From Bacteroidales bacterium UBA5342 (GTDB lineage: Bacteria > Bacteroidota > Bacteroidia > Bacteroidales > UBA5342): a DNA stretch of 25,405 bases. Both the position numbers and the translations under genes were made by a program. The stretch is from positions 1,460-26,864 of the forward strand of contig DHQI01000042.1 of the NCBI GenBank assembly GCA_002408065.1. The letters run 5' to 3'. Positions 15,577-23,343 of this stretch are shown here, piece by piece (position 1 is the stretch's first letter; each line of letters starts with the position of its first letter). Below the pieces are notes generated by a model, which saw nothing but the letters and a program-made list of their open reading frames with translations, did not search any database and was not told the DNA's origin.

Positions 15577-16026
15577 TTGGAAAGAGAAAAGCAAATACTG
15601 GCCAATTATATCAAGGAAAAAGGCTTGAGAAAGACGCCGGAGCGTTTTGCTATTCTTGAAAAAATAGCGGAATACAAAGGTCACTTCACGGTGGATGAGC
15701 TTTTTGCTTATATGCATGAGAAGAATTTTCCGGTCAGTCGATCGACCTTGTACAATGCTGTAGAACTATTTTTGGAGTGTAATCTGATTGAACGTCATAC
15801 TTTTGACTCTAATGTAGCCTATTATGAGCGTAAGTTTAACAAAGAACCTCATAATCATCAGATCTGTACTGTATGTGGTAAAATAACGAAGCACCGTAAC
15901 CGCGACCTGACACGTCAGATCAAGCACGTAGGATTCAGGGGGTTTAAGGTAGAATCGTACCAGCTTAACCTTTATGGTATTTGTAAAAAATGCCAGAGGG
16001 AGGCTCAGAAAAACATAGAAAAATAA
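15577..16026 (+). CDS. Fur-family metal-responsive transcriptional regulator
   Basis: This 149-residue protein has the Fur fold. The N-terminal winged helix includes LRKTPERFAILEKI (residues 17-30) and the recognition helix VSRSTLYNAVELF (53-65). The C-terminal dimerisation domain carries the structural zinc site CTVC (97-100) and CKKC (136-139). His36, Glu84, His92 and His94 fit the main sensing site. The classical HHDH motif is replaced by PHNH (91-94), so the second metal site of E. coli Fur seems incomplete. The start is TTG: an in-frame TAA lies six bases upstream and the next ATG is at codon 46, inside the DNA-binding domain. I cannot tell Fur, Zur and PerR apart from sequence. A neighbouring purA is an arrangement I recall from other Bacteroidota. 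Confidence 0.9.
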   Translation: MEREKQILANYIKEKGLRKTPERFAILEKIAEYKGHFTVDELFAYMHEKNFPVSRSTLYNAVELFLECNLIERHTFDSNVAYYERKFNKEPHNHQICTVCGKITKHRNRDLTRQIKHVGFRGFKVESYQLNLYGICKKCQREAQKNIEK

Positions 16027-16194
16027 ATATCTGAAGTAAAGTTAAAAGAATGCTGTGGCATAATGAATCATAGATTTTGTATTCAGACAATTAATTTTTG
16101 TTGCAATAACAGCTTGTTTCAAACAAAAGTTAAAGTCTTACAATTTAAAGAATGGTTGTTCTTTTTATCTTTACGAAGCAATAAAATTTAGCTA

Positions 16195-17466
16195 ATGAAT
16201 AAGGTAGATGTCCTATTGGGTTTGCAATGGGGAGACGAAGGAAAAGGTAAGATTGTGGACGTGTTGACGCCCAAGTACAATGTAGTGGCCCGTTTTCAAG
16301 GCGGCCCTAATGCCGGTCATACTTTGGTGTTTGAAGGCAAAAAGTTTGTGCTCCATACCATTCCGTCAGGTATTTTTCAAGGTGATAAAGTAAACATCAT
16401 TGGTAATGGTGTGGTGCTTGACCCGGCCATTTTCAAAGAAGAAATAGAAATGCTGAAAGAAGGCGGTATCTCCATCGAAGACCAGCTTTGTATCTCTAAA
16501 AAGGCACATCTTATTTTGCCCACACACCGTTTGCTTGATGCCGCTTATGAGAAGGCTAAGGGTAAAGCTAAGATTGGTTCTACTCTGAAAGGCATCGGGC
16601 CTACATATACCGACAAAATAAGCCGTAATGGCGTGCGTGTGGGAGATATGTTGGGCGATTTTGAAGGGAAATATAATAAACTGAAACAACGTCATATTGC
16701 CATTCTTGAGCAATACGCTTACGACTACAAAGCTGAGCTGGAAGCTTACGAGAAAGAGTGGTTTAGCGGAGTAGAAGTGATGAAGCAGTTTCAGCTGATT
16801 GATAGCGAACAAGCGGTGAACGATATGTTGGTAGAAGGGAAGAGTGTGCTGGCCGAAGGGGCGCAAGGCACCATGCTGGATATCGATTTTGGCTCTTATC
16901 CTTTTGTGACCTCATCCAACACGGTAACAGCCGGAGCTTGTACCGGACTAGGCATCGCACCATCCCGAATAGGTGAGGTGTTTGGCATCTTTAAGGCTTA
17001 TTGTACACGCGTGGGAAGCGGACCTTTTCCAAGCGAATTGTTTGATGATGCCGGACAAGCTATGCGCGATAATGGTAATGAGTATGGCTCTACTACCGGA
17101 CGTCCACGCCGCTGTGGTTGGTTAGACCTTGTAGCCTTGAAATACAGTGTGATGATCAATGGTGTGACGCAGTTGATTATGATGAAAAGCGATGTAATGG
17201 ATGATTTTGATGAGATTCATGCCGCTACTTCATATAAGATAAATGGTGAAGAAGTGTCCCATTTTCCTTATGATTTGGATGAAAACGACATCGAGCCGGT
17301 TTACACGACTAAAAAAGGTTGGAAGAAAGATATGACCAAGATGACATCGGCGGATCAATTCCCGGCAGAATTTAACGATTATCTTGATTTTGTTGAGGAA
17401 TATTTAGGGGTTCCTATTAAAGTCGTTTCAGTAGGACCCGACCGTGCACAAACAATACTAAGATAA
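16195..17466 (+). CDS. purA: Adenylosuccinate synthetase
   Basis: At 423 residues this is the normal length for PurA. The GTP-binding loop WGDEGKGKIVD begins at residue 12 and holds catalytic Asp14. PNAGHTLV holds catalytic His42. GIGPTYTDKISRNGVRVGD is the IMP-binding region, and STTGRPRRCGWLDLV near residue 303 carries the aspartate-binding loop and conserved arginines. The enzyme joins IMP and aspartate with GTP hydrolysis, the first step from IMP to AMP. A TATCTTTA sequence at 16166-16173 is one base off the -7 consensus and could be its promoter. The following gene begins one base after the stop codon, so translation of the two is probably coupled. Confidence 0.98.
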   Translation: MNKVDVLLGLQWGDEGKGKIVDVLTPKYNVVARFQGGPNAGHTLVFEGKKFVLHTIPSGIFQGDKVNIIGNGVVLDPAIFKEEIEMLKEGGISIEDQLCISKKAHLILPTHRLLDAAYEKAKGKAKIGSTLKGIGPTYTDKISRNGVRVGDMLGDFEGKYNKLKQRHIAILEQYAYDYKAELEAYEKEWFSGVEVMKQFQLIDSEQAVNDMLVEGKSVLAEGAQGTMLDIDFGSYPFVTSSNTVTAGACTGLGIAPSRIGEVFGIFKAYCTRVGSGPFPSELFDDAGQAMRDNGNEYGSTTGRPRRCGWLDLVALKYSVMINGVTQLIMMKSDVMDDFDEIHAATSYKINGEEVSHFPYDLDENDIEPVYTTKKGWKKDMTKMTSADQFPAEFNDYLDFVEEYLGVPIKVVSVGPDRAQTILR

Positions 17467-17467
17467 G

Positions 17468-18058
17468 GTGGATAAAGTAAAACTCTCCATATTAGGTATC
17501 TCATATAATCAGACTAAGTCTGGTGCCTATGCACTTATTCTGAACGAAGATGGTGGGCGTCGTCGTATTCCCATTATTATTGGAGGTACAGAGGCGCAGG
17601 CTATTGCGATACATTTGGAGGGCTTGAAACCCCCACGTCCGCTTACACACGACCTTTTTGTGAGTTTTTCTGAGGCTTTTAAGATTAGCTTGCAGGAGAT
17701 TTTTATCTATAAAATGACTGATGGGGTTTTTTATTCCGAGATTGTCTTCGACGATGGAAAAAATCGTATACGTGTAGATGCCCGCACCTCGGATGCCGTA
17801 GCTTTAGCTATTCGTTTTAACGCCCCTATCTTTATTGACCGAAAAATTATTGATATTGCCGGTTTGGAAATCGAGGTGCAGGAAGAAGAGATTACCTTAG
17901 AATCGCCTACCGAAGATGAAGTTTACGAGGCTGATATCAAAATTGCCAACCTTAGCGATGAAGAACTCCAAATTGCCCTGAATGAATCTATTGCAGATGA
18001 GAATTACGAGTTAGCTGGTGTTCTGAAAGAAGAGCTGGAACGCAGGAAAACGGAGTAG
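17468..18058 (+). CDS. Bifunctional nuclease family protein (DUF151) with C-terminal UVR motif
   Basis: This 196-residue protein joins an N-terminal DUF151 domain (about residues 1-135) to a C-terminal UvrB/UvrC-type motif (about 158-193, ALNESIADENYELAGVLKEE). The DUF151 part shows IPIIIGGTEAQAIAIHLEG and IRVDARTSDAVALAIRFNAP, the two conserved blocks of the family. Some plant members have been reported to degrade DNA and RNA; the bacterial role is not settled. The UVR motif is a short helical hairpin used for protein contacts. The start is GTG at 17468, one base after the purA stop; an upstream start would overlap purA in another frame and lacks conservation. No metal site or known nuclease motif is visible. 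It is probably co-transcribed with purA. Confidence 0.88.
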   Translation: MDKVKLSILGISYNQTKSGAYALILNEDGGRRRIPIIIGGTEAQAIAIHLEGLKPPRPLTHDLFVSFSEAFKISLQEIFIYKMTDGVFYSEIVFDDGKNRIRVDARTSDAVALAIRFNAPIFIDRKIIDIAGLEIEVQEEEITLESPTEDEVYEADIKIANLSDEELQIALNESIADENYELAGVLKEELERRKTE

Positions 18059-18589
18059 CTAAGTTGACCTGGGGCTGCTTTTGTACCTTTAAATTTGTTT
18101 CTCGGCTTTCGTCTGGGAGTTGTGTTAGTCTGCTTGATTTTATATTTAAAAAATATGTAATCCTTTTTCGAATTATCCTTCCTTTTTTCGTTTTTTTGTT
18201 GCAGATTCCCCTGTGTGGTTATTGATGGCTACAAGGCATATTCTTCTCGATATCCTTGGTTTGTCGATTAAGTTTGATATGAGCATAAGCTCTTTGTTCG
18301 GACTTTTTGATTTACTGTTTTAATGCCTAGTTGTTTTGAGATCGTTCCGTATGATTAAAGCAAAATAACGGCCTTGTTTAGCAAAAATCACTTCTTTTGT
18401 AATCCCCACTTTACACTATTAAAAAAGCAGCGTAAAAGTTGTTTAAAAAAGTATTGGTTTACCAACTTTTGAGTATTTTTGTGCCTCTTTTTGAGAAAAA
18501 CGCTCGTAAAAAGGGCAAAACCAATTACAAAAACGACTATTAATAGCTGGTTATATTTCATATTTTAACTGGAAAATCTGTACGAGATT
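18059..18589 (+). other. Long non-coding gap before the nqr operon
   Basis: In 531 bases I find no gene, no clear terminator for the purA operon and no tRNA. The first 350 bases are T-rich on the plus strand without repeats. The last 160 hold the nqr promoter region: an inverted repeat AAAAGTTG (18434-18441) with CAACTTTT (18463-18470), a TTGGT-TT-ACCAA palindrome (18454-18465) and the -7 box (18474-18481). Confidence 0.55.
18454..18481 (+). promoter_or_regulatory. Probable nqr operon promoter with an overlapping palindrome
   Basis: TATTTTTG (18474-18481) is an exact -7 match. The best -33 candidate, TTG at 18454-18456, is only 17 bases away, shorter than usual. That TTG is part of the palindrome TTGGT-TT-ACCAA (18454-18465), which would place an operator over the -33 region. 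The predicted leader of about 100 bases is unusually long for this window. Confidence 0.5.
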
Positions 18590-19948
18590 ATGGCAGACTT
18601 GATAAAAATTAAAAAGGGACTTGACCTGCACCTGGCAGGTGAAGCGAGTCCTATTTTGATGAATGCAAAGCAGGCAGATTTGTTTGCGGTAAAACCAACA
18701 GACTATCATGGTGTAATGCCTAAGTTGGTAGCCAAAGTCGGCACTAAAGTGAAAGCCGGCGAAGTTCTTTTTCATGACAAAGCTAAGCCGGAGGTGATTT
18801 TTCCCTCACCTGTAAGCGGTGAAGTCGTTGAGGTGGTACGTGGTGAGCGTCGTAAGCTTTTGGCTATTGTTGTAAAAGCAGATGAGAATATAGAATATGC
18901 CACATTTAATAAAACCGATTTGGCTAAAGCCGATGCTGAAGCTGTGAAAGCTGTTATGTTAGAGGCTGGTGTGTGGCAATATATCAAACAACGTCCTTTT
19001 GACATTATTGCCAGTAAGGATGATACACCACGCGATATCTTTATTTCTTCTTTTGATTCAAGCCCTTTGGCGCCTAACAATCAATTTATTCTTACCGGAC
19101 AAGAAGATGCTCTACAAGCGGGGATAGATGCTTTGGCAAAACTGACTAAAGGTAAAGTTCACATAGGAGTGAATGGTAATACGGCTTCAAAGTCAGTTCG
19201 TAAAATGAAAAATGCTGAAATTCAAGAGTTTGTTGGCCCTCACCCGGCAGGTAACGTGGGGACACAAATCCATAAAATAGCACCTATTAATAAAGGGGAT
19301 AAAGTTTGGACCGTGAATATTCAGGATGTGCTGATTATTGGCCGTTTGTTTCTTGAAGGTAAATACGATGCTAGCCGTATTGTAGCTCTTTGTGGTTCTG
19401 AGGTGGAGAAACCTGCGCATTACAAGGTGATTGCCGGCACAGCAATAGCTCCTTTAGTAGAAGGGCAGATTAAGGATGAAGAAAACGTACGTTACATCAG
19501 TGGTAGTGTGCTGAGTGGTGAGAAAATTTCTGCTAAAGGTTTTCTGGGAGCCTACGATAACCAAATAACAGTGATTCCTGAAAAAGGAGAGGCTGATTTT
19601 ATGGGCTGGGGTATGCCTGCTTTCGATAAGTTCAGTGTTCATAATACCGTGGGGTCTAAACTTATCGGTAAAGTGAAGAGTGTTTGGACTATGGATGCCC
19701 GTATGAATGGCGAGGAGCGGGGCTTAGTGATGAGCAATGAATATGATAAAGTGTTCCCGATGGATATTTTACCAGAATATCTGCTGAAAGCCATTATTAC
19801 AAAAGATATTGACAAGATGGAACAGTTGGGAGTATACGAAATTGTTCCTGAGGATTTTGCTCTCTGTGAGGTGGTATGCACTTCTAAAATAGATGTGCAG
19901 AATCGTGTGCGTCAAGGTTTAGATTTCTTAATTCAGGAATTGGGTTAA
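18590..19948 (+). CDS. nqrA: Na+-translocating NADH:quinone oxidoreductase subunit A
   Basis: This 452-residue subunit is close to the length of Vibrio NqrA. It opens with IKIKKGLDLHLAGEA and contains a lipoyl/Rnf-barrel-like region (KVGTKVKAGEVLF, about residues 48-60, and PSPVSGEVVEVVRGERRKLLAI). GPHPAGNVGTQIHKIAPI in the middle is highly characteristic of the family. No membrane segment is visible, which agrees with NqrA lying on the cytoplasmic face of the complex. Nqr oxidises NADH, reduces quinone and exports sodium ions. The gene is first in the operon and is followed by nqrB after 39 bases. Confidence 0.97.
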   Translation: MADLIKIKKGLDLHLAGEASPILMNAKQADLFAVKPTDYHGVMPKLVAKVGTKVKAGEVLFHDKAKPEVIFPSPVSGEVVEVVRGERRKLLAIVVKADENIEYATFNKTDLAKADAEAVKAVMLEAGVWQYIKQRPFDIIASKDDTPRDIFISSFDSSPLAPNNQFILTGQEDALQAGIDALAKLTKGKVHIGVNGNTASKSVRKMKNAEIQEFVGPHPAGNVGTQIHKIAPINKGDKVWTVNIQDVLIIGRLFLEGKYDASRIVALCGSEVEKPAHYKVIAGTAIAPLVEGQIKDEENVRYISGSVLSGEKISAKGFLGAYDNQITVIPEKGEADFMGWGMPAFDKFSVHNTVGSKLIGKVKSVWTMDARMNGEERGLVMSNEYDKVFPMDILPEYLLKAIITKDIDKMEQLGVYEIVPEDFALCEVVCTSKIDVQNRVRQGLDFLIQELG

Positions 19949-19987
19949 ACCGTATTTATTTTTAGAATATTTAGACATTAGTATTAT

Positions 19988-21166
19988 ATGAAAGCTTTAA
20001 GAAGTCAAATTGATAAGATTAAGCCGAACTTTGAAAAGGGCGGAAAATTCGAAAAATGGATGCCCGTTTTCGAGTCTTTCGAAACTTTCTTGTTTATGCC
20101 AACGCACACGACCGCCACGAAAGGTGCACATGTGCGTGACTACAATGACTTAAAACGTACGATGATTACAGTGGTGATGGCCTTGGTGCCCGCTTTACTG
20201 TTTGGTATGTACAATGTCGGATTCCAACACTTTTTAGCCGTTGGCCAAGAGGCTGCTTTTGTGCAGACCTTCTTCTATGGTTTCTTCCGTGTGCTTCCGC
20301 TTATTATTGTTTCTTATGCCGTTGGTTTGGGTACTGAATTTGTTTTTGGGATGAAAAAAGGACATTCTTTGCACGAAGGTTTCCTTGTCACTGGTATGTT
20401 GATTCCAATGATTGTACCTATCGATGTGCCACTGTGGCAGGTAGCTGTAGCCACGGTTTTCTCTGTAGTGTTTGCCAAAGAGGTATTTGGTGGTACAGGT
20501 ATGAACATTTTTAATGTGGCCTTGGTCACCCGGGCTTTCCTTTTCTTTGCTTATCCTTCTAAGATGTCAGGAGACACTATTTGGGTACGTGCAGCCGAAA
20601 AAGGGGCCGCCTTTACTGATGGTTTTTCTGGCGCTACTCCATTAGCACAAGCTGCCGCTTACGAACCTTTCACTAATGGTGTGGGAGATGCTGTTTCTGC
20701 CTGGCACATGTTTCTGGGTTTGATTCCGGGATCTATCGGCGAAACATCAACGTTAGCCATATTGCTTGGAGCTTTTATTTTGGTAGTAACAGGCGTGGCA
20801 AGCTGGAAAATAATGGTGAGTGTGTTTGGTGGTGGTTTGGCCATGGGCTTATTACTTAATGCTATTGGTGCTAACCCTTTTATGGATATGCCGGCTTATT
20901 ATCACCTGATCTTAGGTGGCTTTGCTCTTGGTGCAGTCTTTATGGCTACTGATCCTGTGACCGCCTCCCGTACCGAAAAAGGAAAATGGATTTATGGTGC
21001 GTTAATTGGTATTCTTGCAGTACTTATCCGTGTCGTAAACCCTGCTTACCCTGAAGGAATGATGTTGGCTATTTTGATTATGAATATGTTTGCTCCACTT
21101 GTTGATTATATGGTGGTACAAGGCAACATCAAAAAACGTATGAAGCGCGCTGAGCAAAGTGCATAA
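19988..21166 (+). CDS. nqrB: Na+-translocating NADH:quinone oxidoreductase subunit B
   Basis: This 392-residue integral membrane protein has about ten hydrophobic segments beginning near residue 57 (RTMITVVMALVPALLFGM). DGFSGATPLAQ at 211-221 is the FMN attachment motif, with Thr217 as the residue that carries covalent FMN, added by a flavin transferase of the ApbE type. NIFNVALVTRAFLFFAYP and FMATDPVTASRTEKGKW are other conserved stretches. NqrB also carries riboflavin, lies on the sodium path and contributes to quinone binding in the studied Vibrio enzyme. It lies 39 bases after nqrA and 30 before nqrC. The amphipathic N-terminal part (FEKGGKFEKWMPVFESFETF) is as expected. Confidence 0.98.
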   Translation: MKALRSQIDKIKPNFEKGGKFEKWMPVFESFETFLFMPTHTTATKGAHVRDYNDLKRTMITVVMALVPALLFGMYNVGFQHFLAVGQEAAFVQTFFYGFFRVLPLIIVSYAVGLGTEFVFGMKKGHSLHEGFLVTGMLIPMIVPIDVPLWQVAVATVFSVVFAKEVFGGTGMNIFNVALVTRAFLFFAYPSKMSGDTIWVRAAEKGAAFTDGFSGATPLAQAAAYEPFTNGVGDAVSAWHMFLGLIPGSIGETSTLAILLGAFILVVTGVASWKIMVSVFGGGLAMGLLLNAIGANPFMDMPAYYHLILGGFALGAVFMATDPVTASRTEKGKWIYGALIGILAVLIRVVNPAYPEGMMLAILIMNMFAPLVDYMVVQGNIKKRMKRAEQSA

Positions 21167-21196
21167 TTGTAGATATAAAGCAAAAACTATATAGAG

Positions 21197-21883
21197 ATGA
21201 ACAGAGATAGTAATACATACACCTTTATTTATGCATCTGGCTTGGTGATAGTAGTAGCAGCTATACTATCGATAGCGGCTATAGGTCTAAAGCCTTTTCA
21301 GGATAAGAATGTTCGTGTGGCCAAAAAAACGGATATCTTGAAATCTGTTGGCATAGCTAGTACTGCTACTGATGCAGAGGCTAAGTACGAGCAATTTGTG
21401 AAAGATACTTACATCGTCAATGCAAAAGGTGCAAAAGTCGATGGTGAAGCTTTCGATGTGGATTTGGCCGAAGAGCTAAAAAAGGATCTGGACATGCGTC
21501 AATTACCGGTTTACGTTTGTGCTTTGGCCGATGGTAGTACTAAATACATTTTACCTGTACGTGGTAAAGGACTTTGGGGGCCAGTTTGGGGCTATATAGC
21601 AGTAAATGATGACAAAAACACTATTTATGGTGCTACTTTTGGTCACAAAGGTGAAACGCCGGGATTGGGTGCTGAGATCGAAAAAGAAGACTTTCAGGTA
21701 CAATTCAAGGACAAAAAAATATTGAAAGATGGCGCTGTAACATTTGCCGTAGCTAAAGGTGGTGCAAAACCCGGCGATGACTATGCTGTGGATGCTATCT
21801 CTGGTGGTACCATTACCAGTAAAGGTGTGGAAGCAATGTTGAATGATTGTTTGAGTGCATATAGTGCTTTCCTGAAAAAGTAG
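21197..21883 (+). CDS. nqrC: Na+-translocating NADH:quinone oxidoreductase subunit C
   Basis: This 228-residue subunit has one N-terminal membrane segment (about residues 9-30) and a periplasmic FMN-binding domain. The attachment motif is DAISGGTITS, with Thr205 as the probable FMN-bearing residue; the common form is SGAT, so Gly replaces Ala before the threonine, a mild variation. GKGLWGPVWGYIAV and GHKGETPGLGAEIE are conserved blocks of the family. It passes electrons across the membrane toward NqrB. The stop codon lies within a hairpin (21871-21899) described separately. Confidence 0.97.
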   Translation: MNRDSNTYTFIYASGLVIVVAAILSIAAIGLKPFQDKNVRVAKKTDILKSVGIASTATDAEAKYEQFVKDTYIVNAKGAKVDGEAFDVDLAEELKKDLDMRQLPVYVCALADGSTKYILPVRGKGLWGPVWGYIAVNDDKNTIYGATFGHKGETPGLGAEIEKEDFQVQFKDKKILKDGAVTFAVAKGGAKPGDDYAVDAISGGTITSKGVEAMLNDCLSAYSAFLKK

Positions 21884-21899
21884 TTTTCCACTTTTTCGG
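21871..21899 (+). repeat. Hairpin over the nqrC stop codon
   Basis: CCTGAAAAAGT (21871-21881) pairs with ACTTTTTCGG (21890-21899) over 10 bp with one bulged T and an 8-base loop; it spans the nqrC TAG. No T run follows outside the stem, so termination is unlikely. It could slow ribosomes or stabilise a processed mRNA. Confidence 0.6.
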
Positions 21900-21933
21900 A
21901 ATTTAGAATTTAAAAATTAGGAATTTAAAAGAT

Positions 21934-22566
21934 ATGGGATTATTATCAGCCAAGGATAAAAAGATACTTTTTAATCCGTTTAGTAAAGAAAACCCTGTGA
22001 TAGTACAGGTGCTGGGAATTTGTTCGGCATTGGCCGTAACGGCTAAACTGGAGCCCGCTATTGTCATGACCCTTTCGGTAATGTTCGTACTGGCTTTTGC
22101 CAATGTGATCATATCTCTGATGCGTAATACTATTCCATCGCGTATCCGTATCATCGTTCAATTGGTGGTCGTCGCGGCTTTGGTAATCTTGGTAGATCAG
22201 ATTCTGAAAGCATTTGCTTACGAAGTGAGCAAGCAGCTGTCGGTTTTTGTGGGTCTGATTATTACTAACTGTATCATTATGGGCCGACTTGAAGCTTTTG
22301 CTTTGGCTAATAAACCATTCCCTGCTTTGCTCGATGGTATTGGTAATGCCTTAGGGTATGGTATTATTTTGGTTATTGTAGCCTTTTTCCGTGAGCTTTT
22401 AGGTTCCGGCACATTGTTAGGTTTTCAAGTAATACCACAGGCTTTTTACGATGCCGGATACGAAAACAATGGTTTGATGATTCTACCTCCTATGGCTTTG
22501 TTTCTTGTAGGTACCATTATCTGGGTACAGCGTTCTAAGGATAAAGAATTACAAGAAGAGGCTTAA
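21934..22566 (+). CDS. nqrD: Na+-translocating NADH:quinone oxidoreductase subunit D
   Basis: This 210-residue membrane protein has six predicted helices and is homologous to NqrE and RnfA/RnfE. LGICSALAVTAKLEPA contains Cys30 and GLIITNCIIMGRLEAFA contains Cys113. In Vibrio the equivalent cysteines, together with two in NqrE, hold an iron-sulfur cluster in the membrane at the pseudo-twofold axis. The C-terminal FFRELLGSGTLLGFQVIP is also typical. It starts 50 bases after nqrC across an AT-rich spacer with a repeated GGAATTTA word. Confidence 0.97.
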   Translation: MGLLSAKDKKILFNPFSKENPVIVQVLGICSALAVTAKLEPAIVMTLSVMFVLAFANVIISLMRNTIPSRIRIIVQLVVVAALVILVDQILKAFAYEVSKQLSVFVGLIITNCIIMGRLEAFALANKPFPALLDGIGNALGYGIILVIVAFFRELLGSGTLLGFQVIPQAFYDAGYENNGLMILPPMALFLVGTIIWVQRSKDKELQEEA

Positions 22567-22587
22567 GAAAAACCAAATTACAAATAC

Positions 22588-22622
22588 CAAATTCCAAAAG
22601 GATATGTCACTGTTGGAATTTG
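22588..22622 (+). repeat. Inverted repeat between nqrD and nqrE
   Basis: CAAATTCCAA (22588-22597) and TTGGAATTTG (22613-22622) are perfectly complementary around a 15-base loop, in a spacer built from AAATTACAAATACC-like words. No T run follows. The location is about 22 bases after the nqrD stop and 31 before the nqrE start. Confidence 0.75.
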
Positions 22623-22652
22623 AAATTCTAAAATTGAAAGTTTATAAATTTT

Positions 22653-23270
22653 ATGGAAAATTTACTGAATATATTCGTTAAGTCGATTTTTATCGACAAT
22701 ATGGTATTTGCTTATTTCTTGGGGATGTGTTCTTACTTGGCCGTTTCTAAGAATGTTGCCACCGCTAATGGCTTAGGCTTAGCTGTTATCTTTGTGTTGG
22801 TGATTACTGTACCTGTTGATTTCTTGCTCGAAAACTATGTCCTTAAAGCTGGTGCATTAGCTTGGTTGAGCCCACGGTTTGCTGATGTAGACTTGAGCTT
22901 CTTAAGCTTTATTATGTTTATCGCTGTCATTGCCTCTATGGTACAATTAGTAGAAATGGTGGTCGAGAAATTTGCTCCTTCGCTTTATGCCAGTCTGGGT
23001 ATTTTCTTACCATTGATTGCGGTTAACTGTGCCATCTTGGGAGGTTCTCTCTTTATGCAAGAGCGCGCTTATGCTAATGTAGCAGAAGCTTCAGTTTTTG
23101 GCCTTGGTAGTGGTATTGGTTGGTGGCTAGCCATCGTTGGTATCGCCGCTATCCGTGAAAAAATTAAATACTCTGACATACCGGCACCTTTGCGTGGTCT
23201 GGGGATTACATTTATTGTAACGGGGCTGATGGGTATGGCCTTTATGGGTTTTATGGGCATCAAATTATAA
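22653..23270 (+). CDS. nqrE: Na+-translocating NADH:quinone oxidoreductase subunit E
   Basis: This 205-residue membrane protein has six predicted helices. FLGMCSYLAVSKNV holds Cys26 and PLIAVNCAILGG holds Cys126, the counterparts of the two NqrD cysteines and consistent with the shared iron-sulfur cluster. IREKIKYSDIPAPLRGLGITFI near the C-terminus is strongly conserved in NqrE. With NqrD it forms the membrane pair through which electrons pass from NqrF to NqrC. The 86-base spacer before it is long for this operon and carries the inverted repeat at 22588-22622. Confidence 0.98.
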   Translation: MENLLNIFVKSIFIDNMVFAYFLGMCSYLAVSKNVATANGLGLAVIFVLVITVPVDFLLENYVLKAGALAWLSPRFADVDLSFLSFIMFIAVIASMVQLVEMVVEKFAPSLYASLGIFLPLIAVNCAILGGSLFMQERAYANVAEASVFGLGSGIGWWLAIVGIAAIREKIKYSDIPAPLRGLGITFIVTGLMGMAFMGFMGIKL

Positions 23271-23343
23271 GATACCCTTTTGCTTCAGAACTGAGGCATA
23301 ACGTTGAATTTTGAATTAAGAATAATAAATAATTTTTTATTTT

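Noticed and set aside
16366..16866. Minus-strand ORF of 166 codons inside purA
   Set aside because: It lies fully antisense to a well conserved enzyme and its product has no recognisable motif.
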